A stretch of 64,000 nt of DNA from Anaerolineae bacterium (GTDB taxonomy: Bacteria; Chloroflexota; Anaerolineae; Aggregatilineales; Phototrophicaceae). The translations under genes were made by a program, and so were the position numbers. The stretch spans positions 86,661 through 150,660 of the forward strand of contig JANWYT010000031.1 of assembly GCA_025055175.1 (NCBI GenBank). The letters run 5' to 3'. Each line of letters begins with the position of its first letter. Position 1 is the stretch's first letter. Below the pieces are notes generated by a model that saw only the letters and a program-made list of their open reading frames with translations, ran no database searches and was not told the DNA's origin. Below are positions 46,508 to 54,925 of this stretch, piece after piece.

Positions 46508-47599
46508 ATGCACCTCGGCATTCTCGCTCCTGATCTGAACCCCGCGCATGGTTGGGGCAGCTACAGCTTGAACGTAATTCGCGCCTTGCGCGCAGCAGGC
46601 CTGCGCCTAACTATCCTCAGCGCTCACGGTAGTCTTGCCCACGACGACATCGACCAGCTGGCGATGCTGCCCACCTTGAACGCGCCCCAGGGCGGGCGCT
46701 TCTTGGCCAACAGCCTGGCGGCTCTGCCCCAAGCGCGCCGCCTGCTGGCCTCTTGCGACGCGCTGCACGCTCTGGCAGAACCATATGCCTTGCTAGGAGC
46801 AGCACTGGCAGGCCAGCGTCCCTTGTTCGTGACGGGGCATGGCAGCTACGTGAATCTGCCGCGCCTGGGCAAGCTGGCGGCGCTTTACCGCTGGGCCTTC
46901 TCACAGGCGCGCCTGCTGTGCGTCAGCGAGTACACCGCCCAAGTGGCGCGCTCTGTCCTGCCGCGCTCGCGCATCCAAGTCGTCCTGAACGGCGTACAGG
47001 CGGATCGTTTGCTGGCCCTCACCCCCGCTCCTGATCCTAATCCGTTGGTGCTGGCGGTGGGCGCAGTCAAGCGGCGCAAAGGGGCGCTGGAGTGGGTGCG
47101 CGGCCTGGCCCAGGCCTGCGAGTCGCTGCCCAGCCTGCGCGGTCTTTGGATTGGCACGCTGAACGACGAGCCGCGCACTGCTGAGCAAGCCCAGGCGGAA
47201 TGTGAGCGCTTGGGCATAAGCCAAGCCATCACTTGGGCGGGGCGCGTGCCTTACGACGACCTGCTGATGGCTTATCAGCGGGCTTGGGTCTTCGCCCTGC
47301 CCAGCATGGCCGACGGCTGGAAGTTTGAAGGCTTCGGCTTGGCTCACCTGGAAGCCAGCGCCGCTGCCCTGCCCGTCATCGGCACGCGCGAGAGCGGCAT
47401 TGCTTCGGCGATCGAAGATGGCGTGACCGGCCTGCTGCTCAGCCAAGCGCGCCTGGCCCAAGAACTGCCCACTGCCCTGCTGACTCTGCTGAGTGACGAA
47501 GCCTTGCGGGTCAAGATGGGCGCACGGGGGCGGGTCAAGGCCGCCTCTCGACCCTGGTCAGTCGTCGCTCAAGAGCTGATAGCAGCTTACGCGCGCTAG
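46508..47599 (+). CDS. Family 4 glycosyltransferase
   Basis: A 363-residue GT-B enzyme that moves a sugar from a nucleotide donor. The N-terminal domain starts MHLGILAPDLNPAHGWGSYS, a GT4 acceptor-side loop. The C-terminal domain has VVLNGVQADRL, LAVGAVKRRKGALEWV, WAGRVPYDDL, and EGFGLAHLEASAAALPVIGT with the E-x7-E-type donor motif. Donor and acceptor cannot be predicted. It is the only plus-strand gene between 31 and 54 kb. It converges on asnB with a 4-base overlap, in a region with other surface-polysaccharide-type genes. Confidence 0.87.
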   Translation: MHLGILAPDLNPAHGWGSYSLNVIRALRAAGLRLTILSAHGSLAHDDIDQLAMLPTLNAPQGGRFLANSLAALPQARRLLASCDALHALAEPYALLGAALAGQRPLFVTGHGSYVNLPRLGKLAALYRWAFSQARLLCVSEYTAQVARSVLPRSRIQVVLNGVQADRLLALTPAPDPNPLVLAVGAVKRRKGALEWVRGLAQACESLPSLRGLWIGTLNDEPRTAEQAQAECERLGISQAITWAGRVPYDDLLMAYQRAWVFALPSMADGWKFEGFGLAHLEASAAALPVIGTRESGIASAIEDGVTGLLLSQARLAQELPTALLTLLSDEALRVKMGARGRVKAASRPWSVVAQELIAAYAR

Positions 47600-49533
47600 G
47601 CCGTCACTTGGAAGGCTTCTGCCCACAGGGCCAGGTTGAGCAGGCGCAGCAGCAGCTCATCGTGCTGTTCGGCGGCACAGAAGTGAGACTGCACTAGACG
47701 CTCCAGGGCTTCGGAACGCAGGACACAGCGCAACAGTGGGCTGTCTAGCAGCGTGCCTTCAATGTGGAGGCGCAACGCTTGGTTGAACCAACTGCGGATG
47801 GGCGTGCTGAAGCCGTGCTTGGGGCGTTCCAAAGCCCAGGTAGGCAAGTGTGGACGCATGGCCTGGCGCAGCAAATACTTGTTGCTGCGCAGCCGCAGCT
47901 CCGACGGAAGCTGAGCCGCCATCTCCAGCAAGGCAGGATCGAAGAACGGCACGCGCGCTTCTAGCGAATGGGCCATCGTCACCTTGTCCTGAGACAGCAG
48001 AGCGTTGCCCATCAGCCAGGTGTTGATGACCAAGGCCTGCGCCGTGTCGCGCCCATCGGGGCGCAACGAGCGAGCGATGATGGGCGCATAGGCGGCGTCG
48101 GTGTGGCCAGCGCGCCACGACTCCAGCAGGGCCTCCCCATACAAACGGGCGCGCCAAGCGTCGTTGAAGGCCAGCCCGTCAAAGGACATGGCGCGGCGCA
48201 GGGCTTCGTCGCGCGGATAAGCTGCATAGGCCACGCGCGGCAGATAGGTGGGCAGCGCGCCGACGATCCGCCAGCGTTTGAGGCGAGGGTAGGCTGCTTC
48301 GGCTTGGCGCAGCAGGGGCATAAACGGGCGCACGGCTCGTCCCCAACTATCCAGCCCCGCCAGCAAGCGCGGAATTTGGCGGTGGTGACCATAGCCGCCG
48401 AACAGCTCGTCCCCGCCCAAGCCCGTCAGGACGACCTTGACGTGGCGCGCCGTCATCTCGCTCAGCAGCAGCATAGACACCGCTGAAGGATTGGCGTTGG
48501 GTTCGTCGTGAGCATGAGCATAGTGCCGCAAGCCCTCCCACCACTCGTCGGCGCGGATGATCCGCTCGTGGTGCTGCGCACCAAAGTGGACTGCGATTCG
48601 GCGGGCCTGCTCCACCTCATGATCGGGCTGAGGCGCTTCAAAGCCCACCGTGTAAGTCTGGACGCGACCAACTACCTGGCTCATCAAGGCCAGCGTAGCG
48701 GCGCTGTCCACCCCACCGCTGAGGAACAGGCCCAACGGCACGTCGCTGCGCAAGTGCAAGGCAACCGACTCACGCAAGCGACGCTCCACTTCGCCGATCA
48801 GCGCCGTCTCATCGTGAGGCAGGCCATCTGAGAGGCCATAACAGGCCTGTGGGTCGTCATAGGCCCAGTGGCGGATGAGCTGCTGGCCCTGATCGCTCAG
48901 CAGCAAGGCGTGACCTGGCAGCAAGCGGCGCACGCCATCAAAGAGCGTCTGCTCGCTGATGGGGAAGCCAAAGCTGAGGTATGAGTCCAACAAGGGCAAG
49001 TGAAGGCGGCGCGGCGCGCCATCGGCGCACAACAGGGCCTTCACTTCGCTGGCGAAGTGCAACAGGCCGTCGCTCTCGCGCAGGTACAGCGGCTTCATGC
49101 CGATATGATCGACGGCCAGGAGTAGTTGGCGCGCTTTGCCGTCCCACAGAGCGAAGGCGTACATGCCGCGCAGGTGGCGGAACAAGCTTGTACCATACTC
49201 TTCATACAAATGCAGGATGGTCTCACCATCGCCCGCAGTGCGCAAGGCATGCCCGCGCTGAGTCAGATCGGCGCGCAGTTCGCGGTAGTTGTAAATCTCG
49301 CCGTTGAAGACCAGGGCCAGCGACTGGTCTTCATTAAACAGCGGCTGGTCGCTACCGTCTACATCGATGATGGACAGGCGGCGCATGCCCAGGCGCAGGT
49401 CGCCACGCGCTTCATCGTAGAAGCCGTCGCCATCTGGCCCTCGGTGGTGGATAGCGGCGCACATGGCACGGGTCAGCTCAGCGGAGGCGCGCCCCTGCCC
49501 GCGCAGGTCGAATGTCCCGACGATGCCACACAT
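47596..49533 (-). CDS. asnB: Asparagine synthase (glutamine-hydrolysing)
   Basis: A 645-residue two-domain amidotransferase. The N-terminal class II glutaminase has the nucleophile C2 (MCGIVGTFD), NGEIYNYRELR and GDGETILHLYEEYG. The C-terminal synthetase has the ATP-binding SGGVDSAATLAL, GLGGDELFGGYG and LEARVPFFD. It should make asparagine from aspartate, ATP and glutamine. Neighbouring glycosyltransferase genes leave open an AsnB-like amidation in surface-polymer modification, since such paralogues are common in those clusters. It lies three bases after the GNAT gene. Confidence 0.9.
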   Translation of the reverse strand: MCGIVGTFDLRGQGRASAELTRAMCAAIHHRGPDGDGFYDEARGDLRLGMRRLSIIDVDGSDQPLFNEDQSLALVFNGEIYNYRELRADLTQRGHALRTAGDGETILHLYEEYGTSLFRHLRGMYAFALWDGKARQLLLAVDHIGMKPLYLRESDGLLHFASEVKALLCADGAPRRLHLPLLDSYLSFGFPISEQTLFDGVRRLLPGHALLLSDQGQQLIRHWAYDDPQACYGLSDGLPHDETALIGEVERRLRESVALHLRSDVPLGLFLSGGVDSAATLALMSQVVGRVQTYTVGFEAPQPDHEVEQARRIAVHFGAQHHERIIRADEWWEGLRHYAHAHDEPNANPSAVSMLLLSEMTARHVKVVLTGLGGDELFGGYGHHRQIPRLLAGLDSWGRAVRPFMPLLRQAEAAYPRLKRWRIVGALPTYLPRVAYAAYPRDEALRRAMSFDGLAFNDAWRARLYGEALLESWRAGHTDAAYAPIIARSLRPDGRDTAQALVINTWLMGNALLSQDKVTMAHSLEARVPFFDPALLEMAAQLPSELRLRSNKYLLRQAMRPHLPTWALERPKHGFSTPIRSWFNQALRLHIEGTLLDSPLLRCVLRSEALERLVQSHFCAAEQHDELLLRLLNLALWAEAFQVTA

Positions 49534-49536
49534 GGC

Positions 49537-49965
49537 CTAGCGATAGTTCTCGCGCGTGGTCAAGAAGAAGGCGCGTCGCAGACTAGGCAGGGTATAATTG
49601 AAGCCGCAGGCCAAGAAGAAATCGTCTTCGCTGGAGATGGCCATCACTTCGAAGACGTTCTGAGCGCGGGCCTGTTCGACGCAGGCGGCCACCAAGCGCT
49701 TGCCCACGCCCATGCCCTGGACATGGCGAGCCACCGCCAGCGAGCGAATCTCGGCCAGTTTAGGGCTGTAGACCTCCAAAGCCGCACAGCCCACCAGTTC
49801 TCCATCGCGCTCTGCGATCCAAAAGACGGGCAGCAGCTCCTCCAATTCATCCAGCGTGCGCGGCAGTAGCTCGCCCGTCTCTACAAAGGCGGTGAGGAAT
49901 TGGCCCAGGGTGTGCAGGTCTTCGGCCCTGGCCCGGCGGATCACGATGTCGTGAGCCTCTGGCAT
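49537..49965 (-). CDS. GNAT acetyltransferase, ArgA-like short type
   Basis: A 142-residue single GNAT domain that transfers acetyl from acetyl-CoA. Motifs are ELVGCAALEVY, the acetyl-CoA loop SLAVARHVQGMGVGKRLV (Q-x-x-G-x-G) and DDFFLACGFNY. ELLPRTLDEL near the N-terminus and the LAEIRSLAV strand resemble the short N-acetylglutamate synthases of arginine synthesis, so that is my best guess. The ATG at 49965 has GGAG about ten bases upstream and overlaps the previous gene by 25 bases. A GTG at 49944 would overlap by only four bases. Confidence 0.8.
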   Translation of the reverse strand: MPEAHDIVIRRARAEDLHTLGQFLTAFVETGELLPRTLDELEELLPVFWIAERDGELVGCAALEVYSPKLAEIRSLAVARHVQGMGVGKRLVAACVEQARAQNVFEVMAISSEDDFFLACGFNYTLPSLRRAFFLTTRENYR

Positions 49966-51503
49966 ACGATGAAATCTCCAATTTTGGTGACGCGCTGATA
50001 GTTGGCCATCAGCCAGTTGTTCAGTTCAACATCTCGTTGCAGCAGGGTGTGGCTGTCGGCGTCGTAGCCAGTCACCCAGGGCATGAAGTCGCTCTCTAGG
50101 ATGATAGCGTATGGCGGCATGGCTGCCCATAGCGTATCGACGTTCTCCTGCCGCCATTGGAGCGGATACCAGGGAGCGATGAGCGGAAAATTGGCCTGGA
50201 AACGAGTGGCAGGGCGGTAACCACCTAGGAAGGCGATCTCTGGGCGGAAGCCGTAGACGTACAGTGTATCGCCAGGCGCGACGCGCGGGCGCAAGTAATC
50301 CAGCACAGCCAGCGACTCCCAGGGCTTGTAGTCGTTGCCCTGGAAGCGCCGCCAATAAGCTGCCTGATCCTCTCGACCCGTGAGATAGCCTAGCGCGGGC
50401 CACCAGGTGTTGCTCAATAGGATGAAGGTCAGCAGGGCCGCCAAGCTCAGACCACTCAATCGCACCAGGAACGGCGACAACAGGCGGCTCACATCGACCA
50501 GCGCACCAGCCCCCAGTAGGGCCAGTGGCGGCAACAGCGGCAGCCAATGCGTGTCGAAGAACAGGCCCTGGACGAACAAGAAAGCCAGGCCTGCCAGCAG
50601 CCACGACCACACTGCTCCCCAGAGAGGCTGACGCTCTGCGCCGCTGCGCAGGGCCAGCAGACGCGCAGGCCACCACAGCGCAGCCAGGATGAGCAGCGCA
50701 CCCCATTGCCGCCAACGCCACGCACCATAGTGCAAGAAGCCATCGATCAGCGACGAAGCGCCGGCAGCGTTGTAGCTGGCTGTGCCGCTGGCCACGATCA
50801 GCATATCGTCCAACAGGCTCGCGCTCCAGGCCCAGGCCAACAAGCTGCCGGCCACCAGGGCTGCTGCCCCCAAGAAGGTCAGCGTCTCCACCCAAACCAG
50901 GCGACGACGCTGCCACAAGGCCACCAGCACCCAGGCCGAGACTAGGGCTGCATACTGCGGCTTGAACCAGACCAAGAGGCCGCCCAGGCCACCTGCCAGC
51001 GCCGCAAACAGACACGCCATTCGTGAATTGAGGGGATAGGTCAGGGCCTGCAGGCTAGCCCAAGCCAGCAAGACGCCAGGCAGCAGGGCCAGCGAGTCGC
51101 TCTGCGACAGGTTCGTGAACGGCTCGCTGAACAAGAAGACGCCCATGAGCGCCGCCGCCCACAGGCCCAGCGCCCGCCCGCCCAAGCGTTCCCCCACGCT
51201 CATCAGGGCCAACAGAGCAGGTGGCATGAGCAGCAGGTCGAGCATGCGCAGGGCTGGGCCGTTCGGGCCGAACAGGCCGATGGCCAGGGCGTAGAGGTAG
51301 TAGATAGGCGGCGGCTTAATGTCCCACATGTCGACGTAGGGCAGACCGCCGCGCAGGATGGCTACGCCAATGTTGGCGTAGGCCGCTTGGTCACGGCCTG
51401 GCGGATAGAGCAGGATGGGCAGGGCTGCGAGGATGAGGGCTAGCAGCAGGGTCAGCGCAGGCCATAGCCTGGCTGCCGTGCGTTCAGCGTTCAGGCGATA
51501 CAT
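49941..51503 (-). CDS. Polytopic GT39-like glycosyltransferase
   Basis: A 520-residue integral membrane protein with about ten helices. The first outer loop (DQAAYANIGVAILRGGLPYVDMWDIKPP) has the Asp-containing layout of the lipid-linked-sugar mannosyltransferase and ArnT family. The C-terminal 120 residues are a soluble outer domain. It probably transfers a sugar from a polyprenyl-phosphate carrier to an outer acceptor; both are unknown. It is the first clear enzyme of the operon with the GNAT and asnB genes and overlaps the small gene upstream by 20 bases. Confidence 0.78.
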   Translation of the reverse strand: MYRLNAERTAARLWPALTLLLALILAALPILLYPPGRDQAAYANIGVAILRGGLPYVDMWDIKPPPIYYLYALAIGLFGPNGPALRMLDLLLMPPALLALMSVGERLGGRALGLWAAALMGVFLFSEPFTNLSQSDSLALLPGVLLAWASLQALTYPLNSRMACLFAALAGGLGGLLVWFKPQYAALVSAWVLVALWQRRRLVWVETLTFLGAAALVAGSLLAWAWSASLLDDMLIVASGTASYNAAGASSLIDGFLHYGAWRWRQWGALLILAALWWPARLLALRSGAERQPLWGAVWSWLLAGLAFLFVQGLFFDTHWLPLLPPLALLGAGALVDVSRLLSPFLVRLSGLSLAALLTFILLSNTWWPALGYLTGREDQAAYWRRFQGNDYKPWESLAVLDYLRPRVAPGDTLYVYGFRPEIAFLGGYRPATRFQANFPLIAPWYPLQWRQENVDTLWAAMPPYAIILESDFMPWVTGYDADSHTLLQRDVELNNWLMANYQRVTKIGDFIVCQRLTTS

Positions 51504-51810
51504 AGCAGGGCATTGCGCCGAGCTGTGGTGTGGTGTGCAGCAGACTGGTGGGGTCGGGGTGCAAATCGAGGACAGGCCCGCCCTCTCTGCTCTGGCTCAG
51601 CGGATCAGCGACGGCGTCTGCAATAGGGGCTGCGCACGCGCCTTCGTCCCGCTGCGCGCGCTCCGAGTCTGGACTGAGCGCGACCGACAGCAACACCGAC
51701 AAAGCCATCAAAGCGATGGTCACTGCCAGCACTGCAAGAGCCAGCCTCAGGTGGGTTACAGGCGCGCGCTTGGGCTTGTCGTCATAAAAGCTGTCGATCA
51801 CGGTCTGCAC
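51484..51810 (-). CDS. Small single-helix membrane protein
   Basis: A 108-residue protein of unknown function. A basic N-terminus precedes one membrane helix (about residues 20-46, LRLALAVLAVTIALMALSVLLSVAL), followed by a polar tail. The GTG at 51810 has AAAGG seven bases upstream, and a TACAAT -10 (51852-51857) lies at a suitable distance, so I consider it real. Plus-strand frames over the same bases lack such signals. It leads the GT39-like, GNAT and asnB genes and could be an accessory of the glycosyltransferase. Confidence 0.58.
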   Translation of the reverse strand: MQTVIDSFYDDKPKRAPVTHLRLALAVLAVTIALMALSVLLSVALSPDSERAQRDEGACAAPIADAVADPLSQSREGGPVLDLHPDPTSLLHTTPQLGAMPCYVSPER

Positions 51811-51851
51811 GGCATGACCTTTCGTTGAATGAACGCCGTCGTGTCGACTTC

Positions 51852-51857
51852 ATTGTA
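51852..51857 (-). promoter_or_regulatory. Candidate -10 element for the small membrane-protein/GT39 operon
   Basis: The minus strand reads TACAAT with no TGn extension. The predicted start near 51845 gives a leader of about 35 bases before the GTG at 51810. Confidence 0.4.
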
Positions 51858-51913
51858 AGCGGGGTGCGCCGCGCTGTGAAGCGGCCCCAACTTCAATCCC
51901 CTCTCGGAGTTCG

Positions 51914-51943
51914 ATCTCTGACACCCTTGTGAGTGCCAGAGAT
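51914..51943 (-). terminator. Hairpin downstream of the sigma-factor operon
   Basis: ATCTCTG (51914-51920) pairs with CAGAGAT (51937-51943), extended by CAC/GTG across one mismatch, with an eight-base loop. It starts 56 bases after the DUF5667-like gene's stop. There is no T-run, so a Rho-independent role is doubtful. Confidence 0.3.
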
Positions 51944-51998
51944 TGGAGGCAGAAAGGCCGAGGGTGAGGGTTCTGAACGGATGTGGATTTGACGAGGC

Positions 51999-53186
51999 CT
52001 AAGGCGCGTTGCCTTCCTCTGTGGCAGCGGCTTGGGCGGTCTGGGTGAGGTGAGCCGCCTGGATAGTCAGACGGATGAAGGGACTCTCTGGATCGATGAC
52101 AGCTGGCGTGGGCGTCCAGACGATGGGCGCGACGGGCAGAGGCGTCGCTGGTAAACTGGGCAGGACGCGCGTGGGCAGGAGCAGAGGCAAGGGCGTCCAG
52201 GTGGCGCTGGGCGTCGGCGTGGCGCTGGCGACTAGGACGGGCGTGAGGCTGGCTAGGACGGGCGCGGGACTGGGCTGCGGCGTGCGCGTAGCTGTCGGAG
52301 CGAAGCGCGAGGTGGGACTGGACGCGGGGGTGTTCGTAGGCGCGAGGGCCGTCTGAGTGAGGGCTAAGGCTTGCGCCGTCTGCTCAAGTTGGGCTGCCAG
52401 AGCTGCCTGCGTTTGGCTCAAGGCTAGGATGGGGTCGACGATGGGGCTGGCTTGCGCTTGCTGCTCAGACGCAGGGCTGCTGACGTCAGGCGTGGGCGTA
52501 GGGCTGACCTGCGCCTGATCGACGGGCTGCTTAGGTTCTAGCAGCGAGTCGGGCATGCTCAGCCAGGCGCGCAGCACCTCATAACGCGGCGCAGCGCGCA
52601 GCAAATCGGGCAGTTGGGCTAGCCCAAGACGGGCGGCGCGCTGCAAGTCCTCCAGGCGCGGATCGCCACCCAGAGCGCTGGCGCGCTCGTAAGCCGTAAT
52701 GAAGTCATCTAACGCTTGGGGCGTGGCTCGGCCCAGAGCCAGCAGGCGCGTGAGTTCATCGTAGCGCGTCTGGGCCAGATGGATCAGAGTGTCTTCCAAG
52801 CGCCCCACCAGGCTCGCTACCCAGACGACCAAGCTCTCCCAAGCGCGCTTGACGCCATAGAGCGTCTCATCAGGCAGGGCGCTGGAGGAAGCAGCCACGA
52901 CTCCGCCGCTGCTCCCCAGCGCCGCCAGGAGGACGAAAGCCAGCACAGCGGCGGCGCGCCGCCAAACATCGAAGCGCGGACGGACGATGGGGCGCGGCGT
53001 GGACTGAGCCTGGACGGCGGCACGCCACTTCTGGCTCATGCGCTCCACAGCCTGCGGATTGGCCACGGGCGCAGACAGATGCACCAGGGCTTCCACTACC
53101 AACAGATCGTGACGCAGGGCCTCATCGTCCGGCGTGAGTGATTCTTCTAGAGCTTGCTGGAAGCGTTCGGCGTCGTGAGCGCTCAT
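51999..53186 (-). CDS. DUF5667-like membrane protein, probable sigma-factor regulator
   Basis: A 395-residue protein. A cytoplasmic N-terminus of about 90 residues precedes one membrane helix (VWRRAAAVLAFVLLAALG). The outer region continues with SSSALPDETLYGVKRAWES, the hallmark of DUF5667 proteins. A helical domain of about 110 residues and a Thr/Pro-rich tail end the protein. Its start overlaps the sigma-factor stop as ATGA, and AGGGG lies ten bases before the ATG at 53186. By position it should act as an anti-sigma or sensing partner, though no zinc-binding anti-sigma motif is seen. Confidence 0.78.
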   Translation of the reverse strand: MSAHDAERFQQALEESLTPDDEALRHDLLVVEALVHLSAPVANPQAVERMSQKWRAAVQAQSTPRPIVRPRFDVWRRAAAVLAFVLLAALGSSGGVVAASSSALPDETLYGVKRAWESLVVWVASLVGRLEDTLIHLAQTRYDELTRLLALGRATPQALDDFITAYERASALGGDPRLEDLQRAARLGLAQLPDLLRAAPRYEVLRAWLSMPDSLLEPKQPVDQAQVSPTPTPDVSSPASEQQAQASPIVDPILALSQTQAALAAQLEQTAQALALTQTALAPTNTPASSPTSRFAPTATRTPQPSPAPVLASLTPVLVASATPTPSATWTPLPLLLPTRVLPSLPATPLPVAPIVWTPTPAVIDPESPFIRLTIQAAHLTQTAQAAATEEGNAP

Positions 53187-53773
53187 GTGTTCATACCCCT
53201 GAGCAGATCGGCCAAAGCCTGCGCATCCCATCCCTGGCGTTGGAGTTGTTCTCCGAGGGCGCGCACCGCGCGGTGCTGAAGCTGTTTGATGGCGTTGACG
53301 TTCTTGTTCATGGCCTGGGCTGTCTGCTCTAAGCTGCGACCTGCGATGAAACGCTGCTGGATGACGGTCTGTTGATCGGGCGTGAGGGCTTGCAGAGCGC
53401 GGCGCAAGGCCTGGCGGGCCTGTTCTTGGAGCAGCGCGGCATCGTAGTCCTCGTCTTGTGGCAATGGTTGAGCGTCCAAGTCAGCTTGATGGCCGCGCAC
53501 GGCCTGGCGGCGGTAGTGGTCGACCAGGCGAGCATGGGCGATGCGGTAGAGCCAAGCCAGGAAAGGTTGGCCCTGGTCGCGATAGCTGGGCAGGCTGCGG
53601 TAGGCGCGAGCGAAGACATCGGCGGTCAAATCCTCGGCGCTGAGGGCATCGCGCAGGCGGCTGTAGAGATAGGCATAGATGGCCTGTACGTTGGCCTGGT
53701 AGAGCTGACCGAAAGCATCCGCATCTCCGTTCTGGGCCTGGCGTAGCCAGGCCTGCTCTGCTGCGCGCTCCAC
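53183..53773 (-). CDS. Sigma-70 family (ECF-type) RNA polymerase sigma factor
   Basis: A 196-residue sigma factor with region 2 (AFGQLYQANVQAIYAYLYSRL, DALSAEDLTADVFARAYRSL) and region 4 (LQALTPDQQTVIQQRFIAGRSLEQTAQAMNKNVNAIKQLQHRA), which recognise the -10 and -35 elements. No region 1 or 3 is present, so it is an extracytoplasmic-function sigma. I chose the GTG at 53773 because GAGGAG lies nine bases upstream; a TTG ten codons earlier has a poor site. It is coupled to the membrane DUF5667-like gene, a typical sigma/regulator pair. The cue is unknown. Confidence 0.87.
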   Translation of the reverse strand: MERAAEQAWLRQAQNGDADAFGQLYQANVQAIYAYLYSRLRDALSAEDLTADVFARAYRSLPSYRDQGQPFLAWLYRIAHARLVDHYRRQAVRGHQADLDAQPLPQDEDYDAALLQEQARQALRRALQALTPDQQTVIQQRFIAGRSLEQTAQAMNKNVNAIKQLQHRAVRALGEQLQRQGWDAQALADLLRGMNT

Positions 53774-53863
53774 GATGAGCCACTCCTCTTGTCTGCTGCT
53801 CAAAACCTGTGCGGCGCGCTCAAATCGTCATCTATCAACACTACCGCAACGAGGTGACGAAGG

Positions 53864-54775
53864 TTACGTCAGATCGACCAAACCAGGGAAAGGTACAGCC
53901 AAGTAAGATAGAAAGGCGCGGGCGATGGGGCTGATGGCCTGACGTCCGTCCCAGATGAGCTTGAGATGGCGGCGCAGATCGCAGTCTTCCACGATCAGAC
54001 CGCGCAGCAGGTTGGCCTCTAGCTCGCGGCGCACGGCGTAATCGGGCAAGATCGACAGGCCGATGTTGGCCATGACTGATTGCTTGATCGTCTCTGGGTC
54101 GTCGAATTCGCCGACAATACGAGGCTTCACCCCGCGTTTGCCCAGGACGCCGTCCATCCATGTGCGAGTGCGGCTGCCCGGCTGGCGCGTGACGAAGGGC
54201 TGATCTTGTAGCTCTTGGATGGCGACTGTCTCGCGCTCAAACCAGGGATGTTGTGGTGCGACGATGACGAGATGCCTAATCTCCGTCAAGATACGCGATT
54301 GGATGGCGTCCTGAGCAGCGTTCAACTCCCCCTCTACGAAGCCTAAATCGGCCTGATGGCTGAGGACGTCGGCGATGACCTGCGGCGTGATGTCGCTGCG
54401 GATGGAGGCACTGAGGTTGGGGAAGCGCGTGCGGAAGCCGCTGATCCATTGAGGTAGCAGGTAGGTTCTGACGCCAGGCGTGGCTGAGAGCGCTAAACTG
54501 CCTTCGGCGAGCTGTTCGACGTTGGTCACAGCAGCCTGAGCATCGCTCACCAGGCGCAAGATTTTGCGCGTGTAGTCGTGCAACGTCTCGCCAGCTGGAG
54601 TCAAATGCACGCCGCGCCGCCGTCTATCGAACAGCTTCGTCCCCAGGCTAGCCTCCAAGTCCTGGATATGCTGGCTGACAGCAGGCTGAGTCATGTAAAG
54701 GCGGCTAGCTGCCCCGCTAAAGCTGCCTTCCTGGACGACAGCGGCGAAAATTTCTAGTTTGTACAGGCTCAACAT
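53864..54775 (-). CDS. LysR-family transcriptional regulator
   Basis: A 303-residue regulator. The N-terminal winged helix-turn-helix covers residues 1-60 (LEIFAAVVQEGSFSGAASRLYMTQPAVSQHIQDLE). The periplasmic-binding-like effector domain covers about 90-295. The closest general look is to the CysB/CbbR type, but the ligand is unknown. It is divergent from the small-family gene at 54926, the usual position of a LysR target, so that gene is a candidate target. AAGGA lies nine bases before the ATG. An extended -10 is 30 bases upstream. Confidence 0.9.
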   Translation of the reverse strand: MLSLYKLEIFAAVVQEGSFSGAASRLYMTQPAVSQHIQDLEASLGTKLFDRRRRGVHLTPAGETLHDYTRKILRLVSDAQAAVTNVEQLAEGSLALSATPGVRTYLLPQWISGFRTRFPNLSASIRSDITPQVIADVLSHQADLGFVEGELNAAQDAIQSRILTEIRHLVIVAPQHPWFERETVAIQELQDQPFVTRQPGSRTRTWMDGVLGKRGVKPRIVGEFDDPETIKQSVMANIGLSILPDYAVRRELEANLLRGLIVEDCDLRRHLKLIWDGRQAISPIARAFLSYLAVPFPGLVDLT

Positions 54776-54802
54776 GGCAAAAATCCTTCATGTGCTAAGC
54801 TT

Positions 54803-54811
54803 ATTGTAGCA
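54803..54811 (-). promoter_or_regulatory. Extended -10 promoter for the LysR gene
   Basis: The minus strand reads TGCTACAAT followed by AAGC, identical in that core to the promoter at 2835. The predicted start near 54796 gives a leader of about 20 bases. Confidence 0.55.
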
Positions 54812-54925
54812 TTTTGCCGAAGCCCTGCCATCGATGAAGAGACGACAACTGTTTCGTTTCATCTCTTGATCGTTAAGCACATTTTCGGTACACATAAAAC
54901 TGTTTGGAATGGCGAGGAGACAGAA

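Noticed and set aside
49126..49869. A 247-codon plus-strand frame across asnB and the GNAT gene
   Set aside because: Both minus-strand genes have intact catalytic motifs; the antisense frame has none.
51415..51828. Plus-strand 137-codon frame opposite the small membrane protein
   Set aside because: It has no ribosome site or promoter, whereas the minus-strand frame has both plus a clean membrane helix.
51914..51943. CIRCE-like heat-shock operator (GACAC...GAGTGCC)
   Set aside because: The half-sites match the HrcA consensus poorly and the spacing is 4 rather than 9 bases; no chaperone gene follows. Kept only as a weak hairpin.
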